64,000 nucleotides of DNA, from assembly GCF_003385895.1 (NCBI RefSeq), contig NZ_QRDQ01000009.1, positions 372,001 through 436,000 on the forward strand, in the 5' to 3' direction. Shown piece by piece: positions 43,639 through 52,542 of the stretch; position 1 is the first letter of the stretch, and every line of letters starts with the position of its first letter. Source of the stretch: Flavobacterium cutihirudinis (lineage in GTDB: Bacteria; Bacteroidota; Bacteroidia; Flavobacteriales; Flavobacteriaceae). A program made the position numbers and the translations under genes. The notes under the pieces were generated by a model that was not told the origin of the DNA, did not search any database, and was given only the letters and a program-made list of their open reading frames with translations.

Positions 43639-45543
43639 CTATTTCTTAATGTTTTTAGAATCTTTTGTATCCATCATTTCCATAAGCTTCATACCTAACA
43701 ATCCGCTTATAGAACCATCCGATCCTGCATTTCCTGAAATTAAAACATCCGGAATTACCTTGATATTTCCTTTACCAATTTCCTCGGTTACTTTATATCG
43801 GGTAAAATTATCTCCTCCCATTGCCGTAACTTGAAGTTGATACGCTTCGGCAGTCGATTTACCAATTGCCATAATCTTCTCAGCTTCAGCCAAACCGGTT
43901 TTTGATATTCTTTCCGCTTCGGCACTTGCGTTTAGTTTTGTAGCTTCAGCCTGTGCTCCTGCTCTTGCTTTTGTCGCTTCAGCTTCAGCGTTTGCACGCA
44001 TCTTTGTTGCTTCCGCTTCAGCGTTAACATTCAGTTTCAAACTCGTTGCATCTCCTTCTGCTTTTTTAACTGTTGCATCGGCGGTTCTTTGAGCAATTTC
44101 AACACTTTGAGAAGCGCGAACAATTTCTTTCTGCATATCTGCAATTGCGGTTTCTTTTTCCATTCCTTGACGCTGTTCCTGCGCCATTCTTTGCGTTTGA
44201 TAGGTTTTTTGCTCTTCTTCAGCCAGTTTTCTATCAGTCAAAGTTTTCATTAATGAATCTGGCGGAACGATATCTCCAATCAAAGTATCAACTGCATTTA
44301 CATTGTATTCGTCAAGAACCAATTTAATATGATTTTTAGCCGATTCCTGACGCTCTTTTCTAGTGGTTAAAAATGAAATCACATCGCTGTCCTGAGCTGA
44401 GTTTCTAAAATAGTTACCAATTGTAGGCTCCAAAACTTGAGAAACTAAGTTATTCATGCTTCCAAAACGTGCAATTACTTTTGGCGCTTCGGCAGCTGGA
44501 ACATGAATGATTTGTGCAACATCCAGATTAAACGGGAAACCATCCTTTGAACGAACTGTAATTGTAGACAAGTTTTTATCTAAATCGTGCGATTCGCTTC
44601 TGGCATTTGCCCAGTTTAAAACTAAGTTGGTTGTTGGAACAGGCTCCAATTTAGTAGTGTATTTATTTAAAGCATATTTTCCTGGCCCAAAAGGTTCCAT
44701 CCAAACACCTCGTTGGCCTTTTGAAACAATGTTACCGTGTTTAAAAGTATCGCCTGTAACATCTTGTCCGTCTTCTCCAATATACGAGATAACAACTCCT
44801 ACATACCCAATTGGCACATCGGTCATTGGATTTTGCTCAATCAGGATTCCCCATGTATTAATATAATACGAACCTGCTAACATAACTTGCGGTTGCAAAC
44901 CACGATTTCCTCCATGTTCTAAGAACTTGTCAAAATCCTGAAAGTTGTTGTGATTTTCAACAAACTTACCTGCAATTTGCCCTTGCGGAATTGGTTCTCC
45001 ATCTAATGCTGTTACGATACCAATCATGTTCTCATAAATCTTAATCTGATCTGCGACAACAATTTCAAACAAAAAAGTGTTAATACGATACGATCCTGTT
45101 GTAATAAAAGCCGTTTGACGTCCTTTTTGTCCTCCATTATTCAGGAACGCTGTTGCATCCTGAAAATTGTCACTCTCTACTCTTCTGGCTAAGATTCGTC
45201 CGGTTGGGATTTCCTTACCGTCTTTACTTAAAACCAATCCAATTTTTCCTTCCGGAATAATTGTAAATCCAGTCATATCGATTGAATATTGCCAAATCCA
45301 CATTCCCCAATATAAACCTGGAGCAAGTGTTTGTGCCTGATAACCCGCCTCGCCTTTTGTCGCAATAATACGGCCATCCGGCAAAGATTTATCGGCACCA
45401 AACAAAACGAATTTTTTGGTTACCAAACCAATTTTATCCTCAGGAACGATCACCATTCCGAAGAAAACGCGTAAAATAAATTTGTAAAAAAGAATAGCGA
45501 ATACAATTAAAAGTACCCACCAATAAGAAGTAATTTCATTCAT
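43639..45543 (-). CDS. Flotillin-like SPFH-domain membrane protein
   Basis: A 634-residue protein with one N-terminal membrane helix (about 7-28: YWWVLLIVFAILFYKFILRV), a head of repeated beta segments (VIVPEDKIGLVTKKFVLFG, PEGKIGLVLSKDGKEIPTG, MIGIVTALDGEPIPQGQ), an SPFH/band 7 domain (about 290-460, LSTITVRSKDGFPFNLDVAQIIH) and a long Ala/Glu-rich coiled coil (about 480-590, MRANAEAEATKARAGA). It likely organises membrane microdomains. The first three repeats (KIGLV..DG..P.G) are an odd feature. Only one transcript end is visible at 43546-43580. Confidence 0.88.
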   Translation of the reverse strand: MNEITSYWWVLLIVFAILFYKFILRVFFGMVIVPEDKIGLVTKKFVLFGADKSLPDGRIIATKGEAGYQAQTLAPGLYWGMWIWQYSIDMTGFTIIPEGKIGLVLSKDGKEIPTGRILARRVESDNFQDATAFLNNGGQKGRQTAFITTGSYRINTFLFEIVVADQIKIYENMIGIVTALDGEPIPQGQIAGKFVENHNNFQDFDKFLEHGGNRGLQPQVMLAGSYYINTWGILIEQNPMTDVPIGYVGVVISYIGEDGQDVTGDTFKHGNIVSKGQRGVWMEPFGPGKYALNKYTTKLEPVPTTNLVLNWANARSESHDLDKNLSTITVRSKDGFPFNLDVAQIIHVPAAEAPKVIARFGSMNNLVSQVLEPTIGNYFRNSAQDSDVISFLTTRKERQESAKNHIKLVLDEYNVNAVDTLIGDIVPPDSLMKTLTDRKLAEEEQKTYQTQRMAQEQRQGMEKETAIADMQKEIVRASQSVEIAQRTADATVKKAEGDATSLKLNVNAEAEATKMRANAEAEATKARAGAQAEATKLNASAEAERISKTGLAEAEKIMAIGKSTAEAYQLQVTAMGGDNFTRYKVTEEIGKGNIKVIPDVLISGNAGSDGSISGLLGMKLMEMMDTKDSKNIKK

Positions 45544-45982
45544 AGTTTTTGATATTTAGTATTACAAACATAGGAGAAATAATTCCTGTTAAAATGGAAA
45601 ATTTTAAAAATTAACATTTGCCGATTTTCGCTAAAAATTGTTAAAAAAAGACTCAAATGAAAACGTTGGAATTGTCAATTTCTGACACGATTTTTTGTTG
45701 TGTCAACTGTGATTTGCATTTTAGGTTTTAACAGTTCTTTTTGAGGTTCAAAGACTCATAGTGACAAAGGTTCAAAGTTTTCTTTAGACAATTTATAATG
45801 CAAATCTATTATTTGATAAAGACATATTTTATCAATCTGATGTTAGACGCACTGCAGTGCGCCTCTATGATAACGTCATGCAAAAAACCTTAGTCCCGAA
45901 GCCTGGGGATAGCACCACAGAACCTTAGTATCTTCAAAAAAACCTTTGTATCTTTGTCACTCTGAACCTTTGAACCTTTACC
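45544..45982. repeat. Repeat-rich intergenic region before truA
   Basis: Contains an AAAGGTTCAAAG / CTTTGAACC inverted set (GGTTCAAAGACTCATAGTGA near 45744, and TTTGTCACTCTGAACCTTTG near 45953), the third AGACGCAC palindrome (45845-45864, one arm changed to GTGCGCCT), and CCCGAAGCCTGGGGA near 45896. No gene is supported. The repeat runs up to the truA start codon. Confidence 0.65.
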
Positions 45983-46717
45983 TTGAGATATTTTATTCAA
46001 TTTGCATATAACGGAACACATTATCACGGCTGGCAATTTCAGCCAAATGCGTCTTCTGTTCAGGAAACTTTAAACAAAGCACTTTCGGTTTTACTAAACT
46101 CTTCAATAAATGTTATGGGAGCCGGACGTACCGATACCGGAGTTCATGCAAGTGAAATGTATGGGCATTTTGATTTTGAAAATCCAATTGATGCTCCAAA
46201 TTTAGTGCACAAACTGAATTCTTATTTACCAAAAGATATTGCCATTTTCGATATTATTTTGGTTCATGATGAAGCGCATTGCCGATTTGACGCTACAAAA
46301 CGAACGTACGAATATCATATCAACACTGTTAAAAATCCGTTTTTACAGGAACTCAGCTGGTATTTTAATCAAAAATTAGATGTAGCTTTGATGAATGAAG
46401 CCGCGAAAATCTTGTTGAAGCATACCGATTTTCAATGTTTTTCGAAAGTAAATACAGATGTAAACACATTTGATTGCACGATTTTTGAGGCCTATTGGAA
46501 ACAAGAAAAAGGTAAATTAATTTTTACTATTTCGGCAAACCGATTTTTAAGAAACATGGTTCGTTCTATTGTTGGAACTTTAGTAAATATAGGTCTGCAT
46601 AAAATTACGCTGGACGATTTTGAAAATATAATTGCCAGCAAAAGCAGAGAAAAAGCCGGATTTTCTGTTCCGGCGCATGGTTTATATTTAACCGAAATAA
46701 AATACGAATATTTATAG
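45983..46717 (+). CDS. truA: tRNA pseudouridine synthase A
   Basis: A 244-residue enzyme that makes pseudouridine at tRNA positions 38-40. The catalytic Asp is Asp51 in GAGRTDTGVHASEMYG; later motifs are LPKDIAIFD, AHCRFDATKRTYEYHI and NRFLRNMVRSIVGTL. The only possible start is TTG at 45983: the frame has a stop codon at 45971-45973, and no ATG precedes FIQFAYNGTHYHGWQFQ. The start lies at the edge of a repeat. The ABC exporter follows after a repeat-filled gap. Confidence 0.95.
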   Translation: MRYFIQFAYNGTHYHGWQFQPNASSVQETLNKALSVLLNSSINVMGAGRTDTGVHASEMYGHFDFENPIDAPNLVHKLNSYLPKDIAIFDIILVHDEAHCRFDATKRTYEYHINTVKNPFLQELSWYFNQKLDVALMNEAAKILLKHTDFQCFSKVNTDVNTFDCTIFEAYWKQEKGKLIFTISANRFLRNMVRSIVGTLVNIGLHKITLDDFENIIASKSREKAGFSVPAHGLYLTEIKYEYL

Positions 46718-46893
46718 CTGTAAGCAATAGGCTTTAAGCTTTAGGCAATAAGCTTTCTCCGGAATGTGCTTAGTCTAATGTATAAAGTTTATAGCTTAAA
46801 GTATAAAAAAATATAGCGATAAGCTGTAAGCAAGAGGGTTTAAGCACTAAGCCTATTGCCTAAAGCTTATAGCCTAAAGCCAATAAAATATAA
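46718..46893. repeat. Intergenic TAAGCTT/AGGCAATAAGC repeats
   Basis: A stretch of overlapping direct and inverted copies of AGCAATAGGCTTTAAGC, TTTAGGCAATAAGCTT and CCTATTGCCTAAAGCTTAT, between truA and the ABC gene. No promoter or gene is apparent in it. Confidence 0.6.
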
Positions 46894-48648
46894 ATGAAAG
46901 CAAAAGCATTCGATACCGGTCTATTCAAACGAATTTTAAAATATACAAAACCTTATAAATGGCGCTATTACGGCGTTATTGTTTTTGCAATTTCATTATC
47001 GATTTTTGCAGCACTTCGCCCTTATTTACTAAAACAAACGGTCGACGGCTATATCAAGACCCATGACAAGTACGGCTTGCTTATGTATATTGTTTTAATG
47101 GGCGTTGTACTTTTATGTGAAGTCTTTTCACAATTCTATTTTGTGTATTGGGCAAACTGGTTAGGACAGGATATTGTAAAAGACATTCGTACCAAACTTT
47201 TCAAACATATTCTAAGTTTCAGAATGAAATATTTTGATTTGGTTCCGGTTGGACAATTGGTAACCCGATCCGTTTCAGACATTGAATCGATTGCCCGTAT
47301 TTTCAGCCAGGGTCTTTTTATGATTATAAGTGATTTGATGAAAATGCTGGTGGTTTTGCTTTTTATGTTTTATATGAATTGGAAACTGACTTGGATTGTT
47401 GTTGTGGCAATGCCGATTCTGGTTTATATCACACGAATTTTTCAACGAAAAATGCAAGTTGCTTTCGAAGAAGTTCGGACACAAATTGCCAATATGAATT
47501 CTTTTGTTCAGGAGCGTGTAACGGGAATGAAAATCGTTCAGCTTTTTAACAGAGAAAAAATCGAAGCAGAAAATTTTAAGGTCATAAATGACAAACACAG
47601 AGTTGCATGGATTAAAACCATTTTATACAACTCGATTTTCTTCCCGATTGCAGATATTATTTCGTCAATAACTTTAGGATTAGTGGTTGTTTTTGGAGGA
47701 TTTAAAATTCTGAATGGCGATCATTTTACCACTTTTGGAGATTTGTTTTCTTATACCATGTTTATCGGAATGCTTTTTAATCCGCTACGACAAATTGCGG
47801 ATAAGTTTAATGAGATGCAGTTGGGAATGATTGCAGCTAATCGTGTTTTTGATATTATTGATACACAAGATCACATTCAAGATACAGGAACTATTGAAGC
47901 TCCGGTTTTTGATGGAAGCATCGAATTTAAAAATGTCCGTTTTAGTTATATTCCGGAAGAAGAAGTTATAAAAGGAATTGATTTATCTGTTGATTCGGGT
48001 CAGACTATCGCGATTGTAGGCTCAACTGGAGCTGGAAAATCGACTATTATAAACTTGTTGAATCGTTTTTACGAAATTAACAGCGGTAGCATTTATATTG
48101 ACGGACAAAATATCGAAAACTACACACTTGCCTCGTTACGAAAACAAATTGCGGTGGTTTTACAGGATGTATTTCTTTTTGCCGACACCATTTATAACAA
48201 TATTACTTTACACAATCCAGAGATTAGCCGCAAACAAGTATTGGAAGCTGCTAAAAAAATTGGTGTTCACGATTTCATTATGAGTCTCCCTGATAATTAC
48301 GATTTTGATGTAAAAGAGCGCGGTGTAATGCTATCATCTGGTCAACGCCAATTAATTGCTTTTTTACGTTCGTATGTGAGTAATCCGAGTATTTTGATTT
48401 TGGATGAAGCAACTTCTTCAATCGACACCTACTCTGAAGAATTGATTCAACGTGCTACAGAAACGATTACCAAAGGAAGAACTTCAATTATTATTGCGCA
48501 TCGATTAGCAACAATTGTAAACGCAGATAAGATCGTAGTAATGGATAAAGGACTAATCGTAGAGCAAGGAACTCATCAAGAATTGCTTAATAAAGCTGAT
48601 GGATATTACAAAAACCTATATGATTCGCAATTTTCGGTGGCAAACTAG
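46894..48648 (+). CDS. ABC exporter, fused permease and ATPase (MsbA/multidrug type)
   Basis: A 584-residue half-transporter expected to act as a dimer. The membrane domain (about 1-320) has six helices; the ATPase (about 335-584) has Walker A GSTGAGKSTI, signature LSSGQRQLIAF (Ser in place of the first Gly), Walker B ILILDEATSSID and the His switch IIAHRL. Such proteins flip lipids or expel drugs. The substrate is not deduced. Confidence 0.94.
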   Translation: MKAKAFDTGLFKRILKYTKPYKWRYYGVIVFAISLSIFAALRPYLLKQTVDGYIKTHDKYGLLMYIVLMGVVLLCEVFSQFYFVYWANWLGQDIVKDIRTKLFKHILSFRMKYFDLVPVGQLVTRSVSDIESIARIFSQGLFMIISDLMKMLVVLLFMFYMNWKLTWIVVVAMPILVYITRIFQRKMQVAFEEVRTQIANMNSFVQERVTGMKIVQLFNREKIEAENFKVINDKHRVAWIKTILYNSIFFPIADIISSITLGLVVVFGGFKILNGDHFTTFGDLFSYTMFIGMLFNPLRQIADKFNEMQLGMIAANRVFDIIDTQDHIQDTGTIEAPVFDGSIEFKNVRFSYIPEEEVIKGIDLSVDSGQTIAIVGSTGAGKSTIINLLNRFYEINSGSIYIDGQNIENYTLASLRKQIAVVLQDVFLFADTIYNNITLHNPEISRKQVLEAAKKIGVHDFIMSLPDNYDFDVKERGVMLSSGQRQLIAFLRSYVSNPSILILDEATSSIDTYSEELIQRATETITKGRTSIIIAHRLATIVNADKIVVMDKGLIVEQGTHQELLNKADGYYKNLYDSQFSVAN

Positions 48649-48792
48649 GTCTCAAAATGCTAAAAAAACATTTATAAACGTTAAATCAGCGTTATAGAAA
48701 TCATAAAACTGCTCCTCAGCACTAGTGCTTTAACATTTCATCTTTGGTTTATTATTTATCTTTGAGATTGTAGAAATCAAATGTAAAAGAAA

Positions 48793-49377
48793 ATGCCACA
48801 AAACAGATTTTATCCAGACGAAAAATTTAAGGAAATAGAAATAAATGCTTCATTACAATTAAAATATGCCATTTCAAATCGAGGCCGACTAATAAGCTTC
48901 ACAGATGAAATAGAAAATGGACGCCTTCTAAAAGGAGGCTTGAGCGATGGATATCCCACTTTTAGATTTAAAGTCAAAAAAGATGACAAAATTGTCAACA
49001 AATATCTTTTCTTGTATAAATTAGTTGCACAATACTTTCTTCCAAAAGATTCAGAAGAACAAACGTATGTACTTCATTTAGATTACAACCGAAGTAATGA
49101 CGATATAAGCAATTTACGTTGGGCGACGAAAGCCGAAATGATGGCTCACAGTCGTAAAAGTCCGCGTGTAATTCAGGCTAAAAAGAACCTTATTGAGCAC
49201 AATCTTAAAGCTGACGGAAGAAAATTGACCACTACAAAAGTGATGTTGATAAAGAAAATTTTGGCCCGACCAGAACAAAAAACACGTCTAAAAATGATTG
49301 CCAAACAATTTGGCGTAAGCGAAATGCAGATAAGACGAATTGCCAGCGGTGAAAACTGGGGACACGTTAAAGTATAA
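48793..49377 (+). CDS. NUMOD4/HNH-like domain protein
   Basis: A 194-residue protein: a NUMOD4-like N-terminal part (YAISNRGRLISF, LKGGLSDGYPTFRFKV, LYKLVAQYFLP), then HLDYNRSNDDISNLRWATK (about 97-115), the tail of an HNH nuclease motif, and a C-terminal DNA-binding-looking region (about 145-190: MIAKQFGVSEMQIRRIASGE). In active HNH proteins the NUMOD4 part is followed by VxHxDGNxxNN; here it is LHLDYNRSNDD, so His and an Asp are present but the usual NN is changed. No intron, phage or intein is nearby. A stand-alone DNA-binding protein or relic of a homing nuclease is possible. Confidence 0.75.
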   Translation: MPQNRFYPDEKFKEIEINASLQLKYAISNRGRLISFTDEIENGRLLKGGLSDGYPTFRFKVKKDDKIVNKYLFLYKLVAQYFLPKDSEEQTYVLHLDYNRSNDDISNLRWATKAEMMAHSRKSPRVIQAKKNLIEHNLKADGRKLTTTKVMLIKKILARPEQKTRLKMIAKQFGVSEMQIRRIASGENWGHVKV

Positions 49378-49822
49378 ATTGATAATTGATAATTGATAGT
49401 TGATAATTGATTCGTTTGTCAGGCTGAGCGAAGTCGAAGCCCACACAAAGTTTTTCGATTTTGATCAGATTTATAACAAAACATAAAAGCCATAGATTAT
49501 AGAAATTAACACTGATTTTCAAAATCATTTTAATCCTCTAATCTGTGGCTTTTCTTATAACATCGATATTGACAAAACGGGTTAATTTTTTAGATTAAAT
49601 TTCTAAATTTCAGTTTTTGATTCATAATTCACAATTAACAATTCACAATTACTCAAGTTTCTGTGAAAAGGTCAAAACCTGAATAGCTAAAAATAAAATT
49701 ACAGGCGTTTTTTTAAAATAAATCCTTAAATTCGCAATCACAAATAATATAAAGAAAAATCGGAAATCGAGTTTCGGAATTATACTTCTCGTTTTCGATA
49801 GTAAATACTAAAAACCAAAAAA
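49378..49822. repeat. Repeat-rich intergenic region before lpdA
   Basis: Holds ATTGATAATTGATA iterations (49378-49408), TCAGGCTGAGCGAAGTCGAA (near 49421), an inverted pair AAAAGCCATAGATTA (49485-49499) and TAATCTGTGGCTTTT (near 49538) and ATTCACAATT repeats (near 49627). No gene supported. The lpdA promoter was not located. ATCGGAAATCGAG / CTCGTTTTCGAT near 49760-49798 can form a stem just before the start codon. Confidence 0.6.
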
Positions 49823-51211
49823 ATGAAATACGACGTTATTGTTTTAGGAAGTGGTCCTGGCGGATATGTAACAGCGATTAGAGCTTCACAATTGGGCTTC
49901 AAAGTAGCTGTGGTTGAAAAAGAAAACTTAGGTGGTGTATGTTTAAACTGGGGATGTATCCCAACAAAAGCATTATTAAAATCAGCTCAGGTTTTTGATT
50001 ATTTAAAACATGCTTCTGATTATGGATTAAAAGTTTCTGAATTTGACAAAGATTTCCCTGCAGTTGTACAACGTAGCCGTGGTGTTGCTGAAGGAATGAG
50101 CAAAGGAGTTCAGTTCTTGATGAAAAAAAACAAAATTGACGTTATTGAAGGTTTTGGAAAACTAAAACCAGGAAAAAAACTTGACGTTACTGATAAAGAC
50201 AATAAAGTTACTGAATACAGCGCTGATCATATTATTATCGCTACTGGTGCACGTTCTCGTGAATTACCAAACTTACCTCAAGATGGTGTAAAAGTAATTG
50301 GATACCGTCAGGCAATGACTTTGCCTACACAACCAAAATCTATGATTATTGTTGGTTCTGGAGCAATTGGAGTTGAGTTCGCTCACTTCTACAACTCAAT
50401 GGGAACTGAAGTTACTATTGTAGAATTTATGCCAAACGTAGTTCCTGTAGAAGACGAAGATATTTCAAAACAATTTGAGCGTTCTTTGAAAAAAGCCGGA
50501 ATTAAAGTTATGACTAACTCTTCTGTAGAAAAAGTAGATACTACAGGAAACGGAGTTAAAGCAACTGTAAAAACAGCAAAAGGTGAAGAAGTTCTTGAAG
50601 CTGACATCGTACTTTCTGCAGTTGGAATCAAAACAAACATCGAAAACATCGGTTTAGAAGAAGTTGGAATCGCTGTTGACAGAGATAAAATCTTAGTGAA
50701 CGCTTACAACGCAACTAACATTCCTGGATATTATGCAATTGGAGATGTTACTCCTGGTCAGGCTTTGGCTCACGTAGCTTCTGCTGAAGGAATTAACTGT
50801 GTTGAAAAAATCGCTGGTTTACACGTAGATCCAATCGATTACGGAAACGTTCCTGGTTGTACTTATGCAACTCCAGAAATTGCTTCTGTTGGTTTAACTG
50901 AAAAACAAGCTAAAGAAAAAGGATACGAATTAAAAATTGGTAAATTCCCATTCTCAGCTTCAGGAAAAGCTAAAGCTGCTGGAACTCCAGACGGATTCGT
51001 AAAAGTAATTTTCGATGCTAAATACGGAGAATGGTTAGGATGCCACATGATTGGTGCTGGTGTTACAGATATGATTGCTGAGGCAGTTGTAGCTCGTAAA
51101 CTTGAAACTACAGGTCATGAAATCCTTAAATCTATCCACCCTCACCCAACAATGAGCGAGGCTGTTATGGAAGCTGTGGCTGATGCTTACGGCGAAGTAA
51201 TTCACTTGTAA
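49823..51211 (+). CDS. lpdA: Dihydrolipoyl dehydrogenase
   Basis: A 462-residue FAD/NAD enzyme that reoxidises the lipoyl group of 2-oxo-acid dehydrogenase or glycine cleavage complexes. Redox pair Cys40/Cys45 in GGVCLNWGCIPTKALL, FAD motif VLGSGPGGYVTAI, NAD motif IIVGSGAIGVEFAHF, and the C-terminal HPHPTMSEAVMEA with the base His. Codon use is biased to the common codons, as in highly expressed genes, for example many GAA, AAA and GTT. A terminator follows. Confidence 0.96.
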   Translation: MKYDVIVLGSGPGGYVTAIRASQLGFKVAVVEKENLGGVCLNWGCIPTKALLKSAQVFDYLKHASDYGLKVSEFDKDFPAVVQRSRGVAEGMSKGVQFLMKKNKIDVIEGFGKLKPGKKLDVTDKDNKVTEYSADHIIIATGARSRELPNLPQDGVKVIGYRQAMTLPTQPKSMIIVGSGAIGVEFAHFYNSMGTEVTIVEFMPNVVPVEDEDISKQFERSLKKAGIKVMTNSSVEKVDTTGNGVKATVKTAKGEEVLEADIVLSAVGIKTNIENIGLEEVGIAVDRDKILVNAYNATNIPGYYAIGDVTPGQALAHVASAEGINCVEKIAGLHVDPIDYGNVPGCTYATPEIASVGLTEKQAKEKGYELKIGKFPFSASGKAKAAGTPDGFVKVIFDAKYGEWLGCHMIGAGVTDMIAEAVVARKLETTGHEILKSIHPHPTMSEAVMEAVADAYGEVIHL

Positions 51212-51272
51212 AAATACCAAGAAGAGGCACAACAGTGCAGCTTAACGGTTACATATAATTTTCAATTTAAAG

Positions 51273-51307
51273 AAATCCGGTTTTCGAAAGTTAACCGGAT
51301 TTTTTTA
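51273..51307 (+). terminator. Terminator after lpdA
   Basis: AAATCCGGTT (51273-51282) pairs with AACCGGATTT (51293-51302) followed by T residues. Positions 62-96 bases after the stop codon. Confidence 0.9.
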
Positions 51308-51354
51308 TGCTATTTTACTAAAAATAAAAATGTTTTCTACAAACAATTTGAACA

Positions 51355-51384
51355 TTGCTTTTTGGGAATAAAGCTTTATTTTTG
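51355..51384 (+). promoter_or_regulatory. Candidate promoter of the TPM-domain gene
   Basis: TTG (51355-51357), 19 bases, TATTTTTG (51377-51384) fits the Bacteroidota TTTG-N19-TAnnTTTG spacing. Transcription would start about 15 bases before the ATG at 51406. Confidence 0.55.
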
Positions 51385-51405
51385 CAGTCCCTAAACAAAT
51401 CTGCC

Positions 51406-51897
51406 ATGAAAAAACTATTTTTCGCTTTAACAATTTTGCTGTTGCTCCCAAATTATATTTCTGCTCAGTCAAAAACAGAACAACAGAATATTTTTTCAAA
51501 ATCATATAATTACGTCAATGACTTTGAGAAAATATTAACCGAAAAACAGATTGAAACGCTAAATACAACTCTAAAGACTTTTGAAAAAAAAGCGCTTTAT
51601 AAAATAGTTATTGTGAGCGTACCATCAATAAAACCTTATGATAGTTTCCCGGAATATGCACACGGATTGGATCAATATCTGGCAAGCGATCCAAAATTAG
51701 ATCCAACTATTCTAATTGTTGTAAGCAAAACATTGCGCCAAATTCAGGTGCTGAGCATCGATCTTATTCGTTATAAACTAAGTGACGATGAAACACAAAG
51801 TATCCTTACTAATTTCACTATTCCTGAATTTAAAAAAGGAGATTATTATCAAGGTCTGGAAAATGCTGTGACACAGATTATCGATAAAATGAAATAA
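51406..51897 (+). CDS. Exported TPM-domain protein (YgcG-like)
   Basis: A 163-residue protein with a signal peptide (MKKLFFALTILLLLP then SAQ). The TPM domain (about 30-160): VNDFEKILTEKQIETLNTTL, YKIVIVSVPSIKPYDSF, ILIVVSKTLRQIQVLS. TPM proteins were called phosphatases but are also implicated in photosystem repair and in membrane-protein handling; role here unknown. The start at 51406 is chosen for the signal peptide; the frame opens earlier, before the promoter. A terminator follows. Confidence 0.88.
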   Translation: MKKLFFALTILLLLPNYISAQSKTEQQNIFSKSYNYVNDFEKILTEKQIETLNTTLKTFEKKALYKIVIVSVPSIKPYDSFPEYAHGLDQYLASDPKLDPTILIVVSKTLRQIQVLSIDLIRYKLSDDETQSILTNFTIPEFKKGDYYQGLENAVTQIIDKMK

Positions 51898-51918
51898 TCG
51901 AAATTATATTAAACTATT

Positions 51919-51953
51919 CAAATCCGATTTGTAGCTGCAAATCGGATTTTTTA
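51919..51953 (+). terminator. Terminator after the TPM-domain gene
   Basis: AAATCCGATTTG (51920-51931) pairs with CAAATCGGATTT (51938-51949) followed by T residues. The stem also matches the terminator of the flotillin-like gene, which suggests shared repeat origin. Confidence 0.9.
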
Positions 51954-52057
51954 TTTCAAAACGACTTATAAGATTATTTTTCAGATAATTAACTACTTTT
52001 ACTACTGACATACTGCTGTCACCATTTCATTTTAATTTTACTAAAAAATAAAAGTTT

Positions 52058-52441
52058 ATGGAAACAAAAGATGGAAAAATAGCAATTTACGCCGAAACCA
52101 GAGCGGACTGGAGAAAATGGCTAACAGAAAATAGCACAAACGAAAAATCAGTCTGGCTAATATTATACCATAAAAAAAGTAAAGTCAAAAGTGTAAATTT
52201 AATAGAAGCAACTGAAGAAGCGCTTTGTTTTGGCTGGATTGACAGTTTATGTAAAAAACGTGACGCCGAAAGCTTTTATTTGACTTATTCGAAACGTAAT
52301 CCCAAAACCAGTAAATGGAGCAAACCTAATATAGAAAGAGCAGAACGCATGATTGCTGAAAATCTAATGACGGAACACGGGCAAAAATTAATTGATCTTG
52401 CAAAAGAACAAGGAAAATGGATTAAGGAAAGTGAAGTTTAG
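52058..52441 (+). CDS. YdeI/OmpD-associated-like protein, short form
   Basis: A 127-residue protein matching the N-terminal two thirds of the YdeI/OmpD-associated family: ADWRKWLTENSTNEKSVWLI, EALCFGWIDSLCKKRD, TYSKRNPKTSKWSKPN and AERMIAENLMTEHGQKLIDLA. The usual family length is near 190 residues; the C-terminal third is missing after QGKWIKESEV. Whether it is a natural short form or a truncation is unclear. Function in this family is poorly known. Confidence 0.75.
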   Translation: METKDGKIAIYAETRADWRKWLTENSTNEKSVWLILYHKKSKVKSVNLIEATEEALCFGWIDSLCKKRDAESFYLTYSKRNPKTSKWSKPNIERAERMIAENLMTEHGQKLIDLAKEQGKWIKESEV

Positions 52442-52542
52442 TACCAATCACTTCTTTATAAGAAGCCTTAAATTGAGCAAGTTAATTTTCTTACAATCTC
52501 ATATTTAATTTTTGTACTTTAGTTTAACTAAAACCTTAAACT

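Noticed and set aside
43454-43834. Plus-strand 126-codon frame over the flotillin gene end and its terminator
   Set aside because: It consists of repeats, the terminator stem and the antisense of the flotillin gene, with no domain.
45940-45960. TATCTTTG as a -7 promoter element for truA
   Set aside because: The match is part of the repeated CTTTGTATCTTTGTCAC motif and no -33 element lies at the right distance.
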